Origin: a virus
Length of the DNA stretch: 30,651 nucleotides
Virus record (IMG/VR): IMGVR_UViG_3300029268_001371
Location: 1-30,651 of that record
Reading direction: 5' to 3' (one strand)
The position numbers were made by a program, and so were the translations under genes. The notes under the pieces are model-generated. The model made no database searches, was not told the DNA's origin, and was given only the letters and a program-made list of their open reading frames with translations. Below are positions 30,458 through 30,651 of this stretch, piece by piece (within the stretch, counting starts at the first letter, position 1; each line of letters starts with the position of its first letter).

Positions 30458-30651
30458 GTATGAGAAGGACGCACAAAGAAATGCTGTTCCACAGAAAGAA
30501 TTGGTGTCTTTTATGATATACAATATGGATGCGAACCAAAAAGAAAGGTTCCATCTATTTTGTAAATCAAAGGGTTTCAATTATGGTCCGGGAATAACTT
30601 ACCTAATGGATATGGTTGAAGCATTAAGAGAGAAGAAAGGAGAGGACAAAA
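30458..30651 (+). CDS. Probable tail assembly chaperone-like or unknown tail gene (3'-truncated)
   Basis: ATG 30458 follows AAAGGTGAAATT. The visible 64 codons start MYEKDAQRNAVPQKELVSFM and include a helical region (FHLFCKSKGFNYGPGITYL). Its position directly after the tail tube is where tail assembly chaperones usually lie, but no motif proves this. The frame runs off the window end. Confidence 0.45.

Noticed and set aside
1-30651. Wholesale reassignment of TAG as a sense codon
   Set aside because: At least six other genes end in TAG in contexts where it must act as stop, for example inside the overlap at 29848-29850 followed by TAG-TAA. Only the portal amber has a long conserved frame after it.
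1-30651. A bacterial host
   Set aside because: TATA-type boxes 25-29 bases before leaderless starts and an XPF-HhH nuclease favour archaea. It is not formally excluded, since tailed-virus structural genes are shared by both domains.

Overview
This window looks like part of an archaeal head-tailed virus (Caudoviricetes-like) genome or provirus. The archaeal assignment rests on promoter structure. At least four start codons (11818 minus; 12331, 15687 and 26392 plus) lie about 25-29 bases downstream of a TTTATA or CTTAWATA box, several with no Shine-Dalgarno sequence between, as in archaeal TATA/BRE promoters with leaderless mRNAs. An XPF/ERCC4-type nuclease with a helix-hairpin-helix tail next to the terminase fits this. 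DNA is AT-rich, genes are packed with ATGA, TAATG and TGATG overlaps, and internal starts use GGTG/GGAG-type ribosome sites. I saw no integrase, tRNA, CRISPR array or reverse transcriptase. The host cannot be named from this window.

Layout. (1) 1-7149, plus strand: a surface-modification cassette with four glycosyltransferase-like genes (one cut by the window edge), a radical SAM protein, a SAM methyltransferase, a hexapeptide-repeat beta-helix protein, an HNH nuclease and several small unknowns. (2) 7150-7192: convergent junction, next to a 20-bp perfect palindrome containing the last stop codon of the opposite strand. (3) 7193-11818, minus strand: an early or replication operon of about 14 overlapping genes, many only 28-78 residues. 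It includes an AAA+ ATPase with a C-terminal helix-turn-helix and a 443-residue acidic protein carrying two sliding-clamp-binding-like motifs. (4) 11819-12330: a gene-free control region with operator-like palindromes, two GC-rich hairpins with the same loop and CA-rich repeats. (5) 12331-30651, plus strand: the late module. Order is small regulators, DEDD exonuclease, probable small terminase, XPF-like nuclease, large terminase, portal (interrupted by an in-frame TAG), a 9-kb block of baseplate/fibre/adhesin genes, a ChaB-protease-scaffold fusion, HK97-type major capsid protein, head-tail connectors, tail tube protein and the start of a further tail gene.

How the parts fit. The minus operon probably replicates the genome. 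The late module packages DNA (terminase with two nucleases beside it), builds the capsid and tail, and makes a large set of host-recognition proteins. The left cassette probably decorates virion or host-surface glycans. The late module appears to have two promoter classes: two promoters preceded by TGTA-n-TACA palindromes (12282 and 15639), and two that share an exact 11-base AAGCTTAAATA element (18336 and 26359).

The most unusual observations are the amber codon inside the portal gene with about 441 in-frame codons after it, the adhesin block between portal and protease, the paired clamp-binding-like motifs, and the array of operators around the divergent control region.
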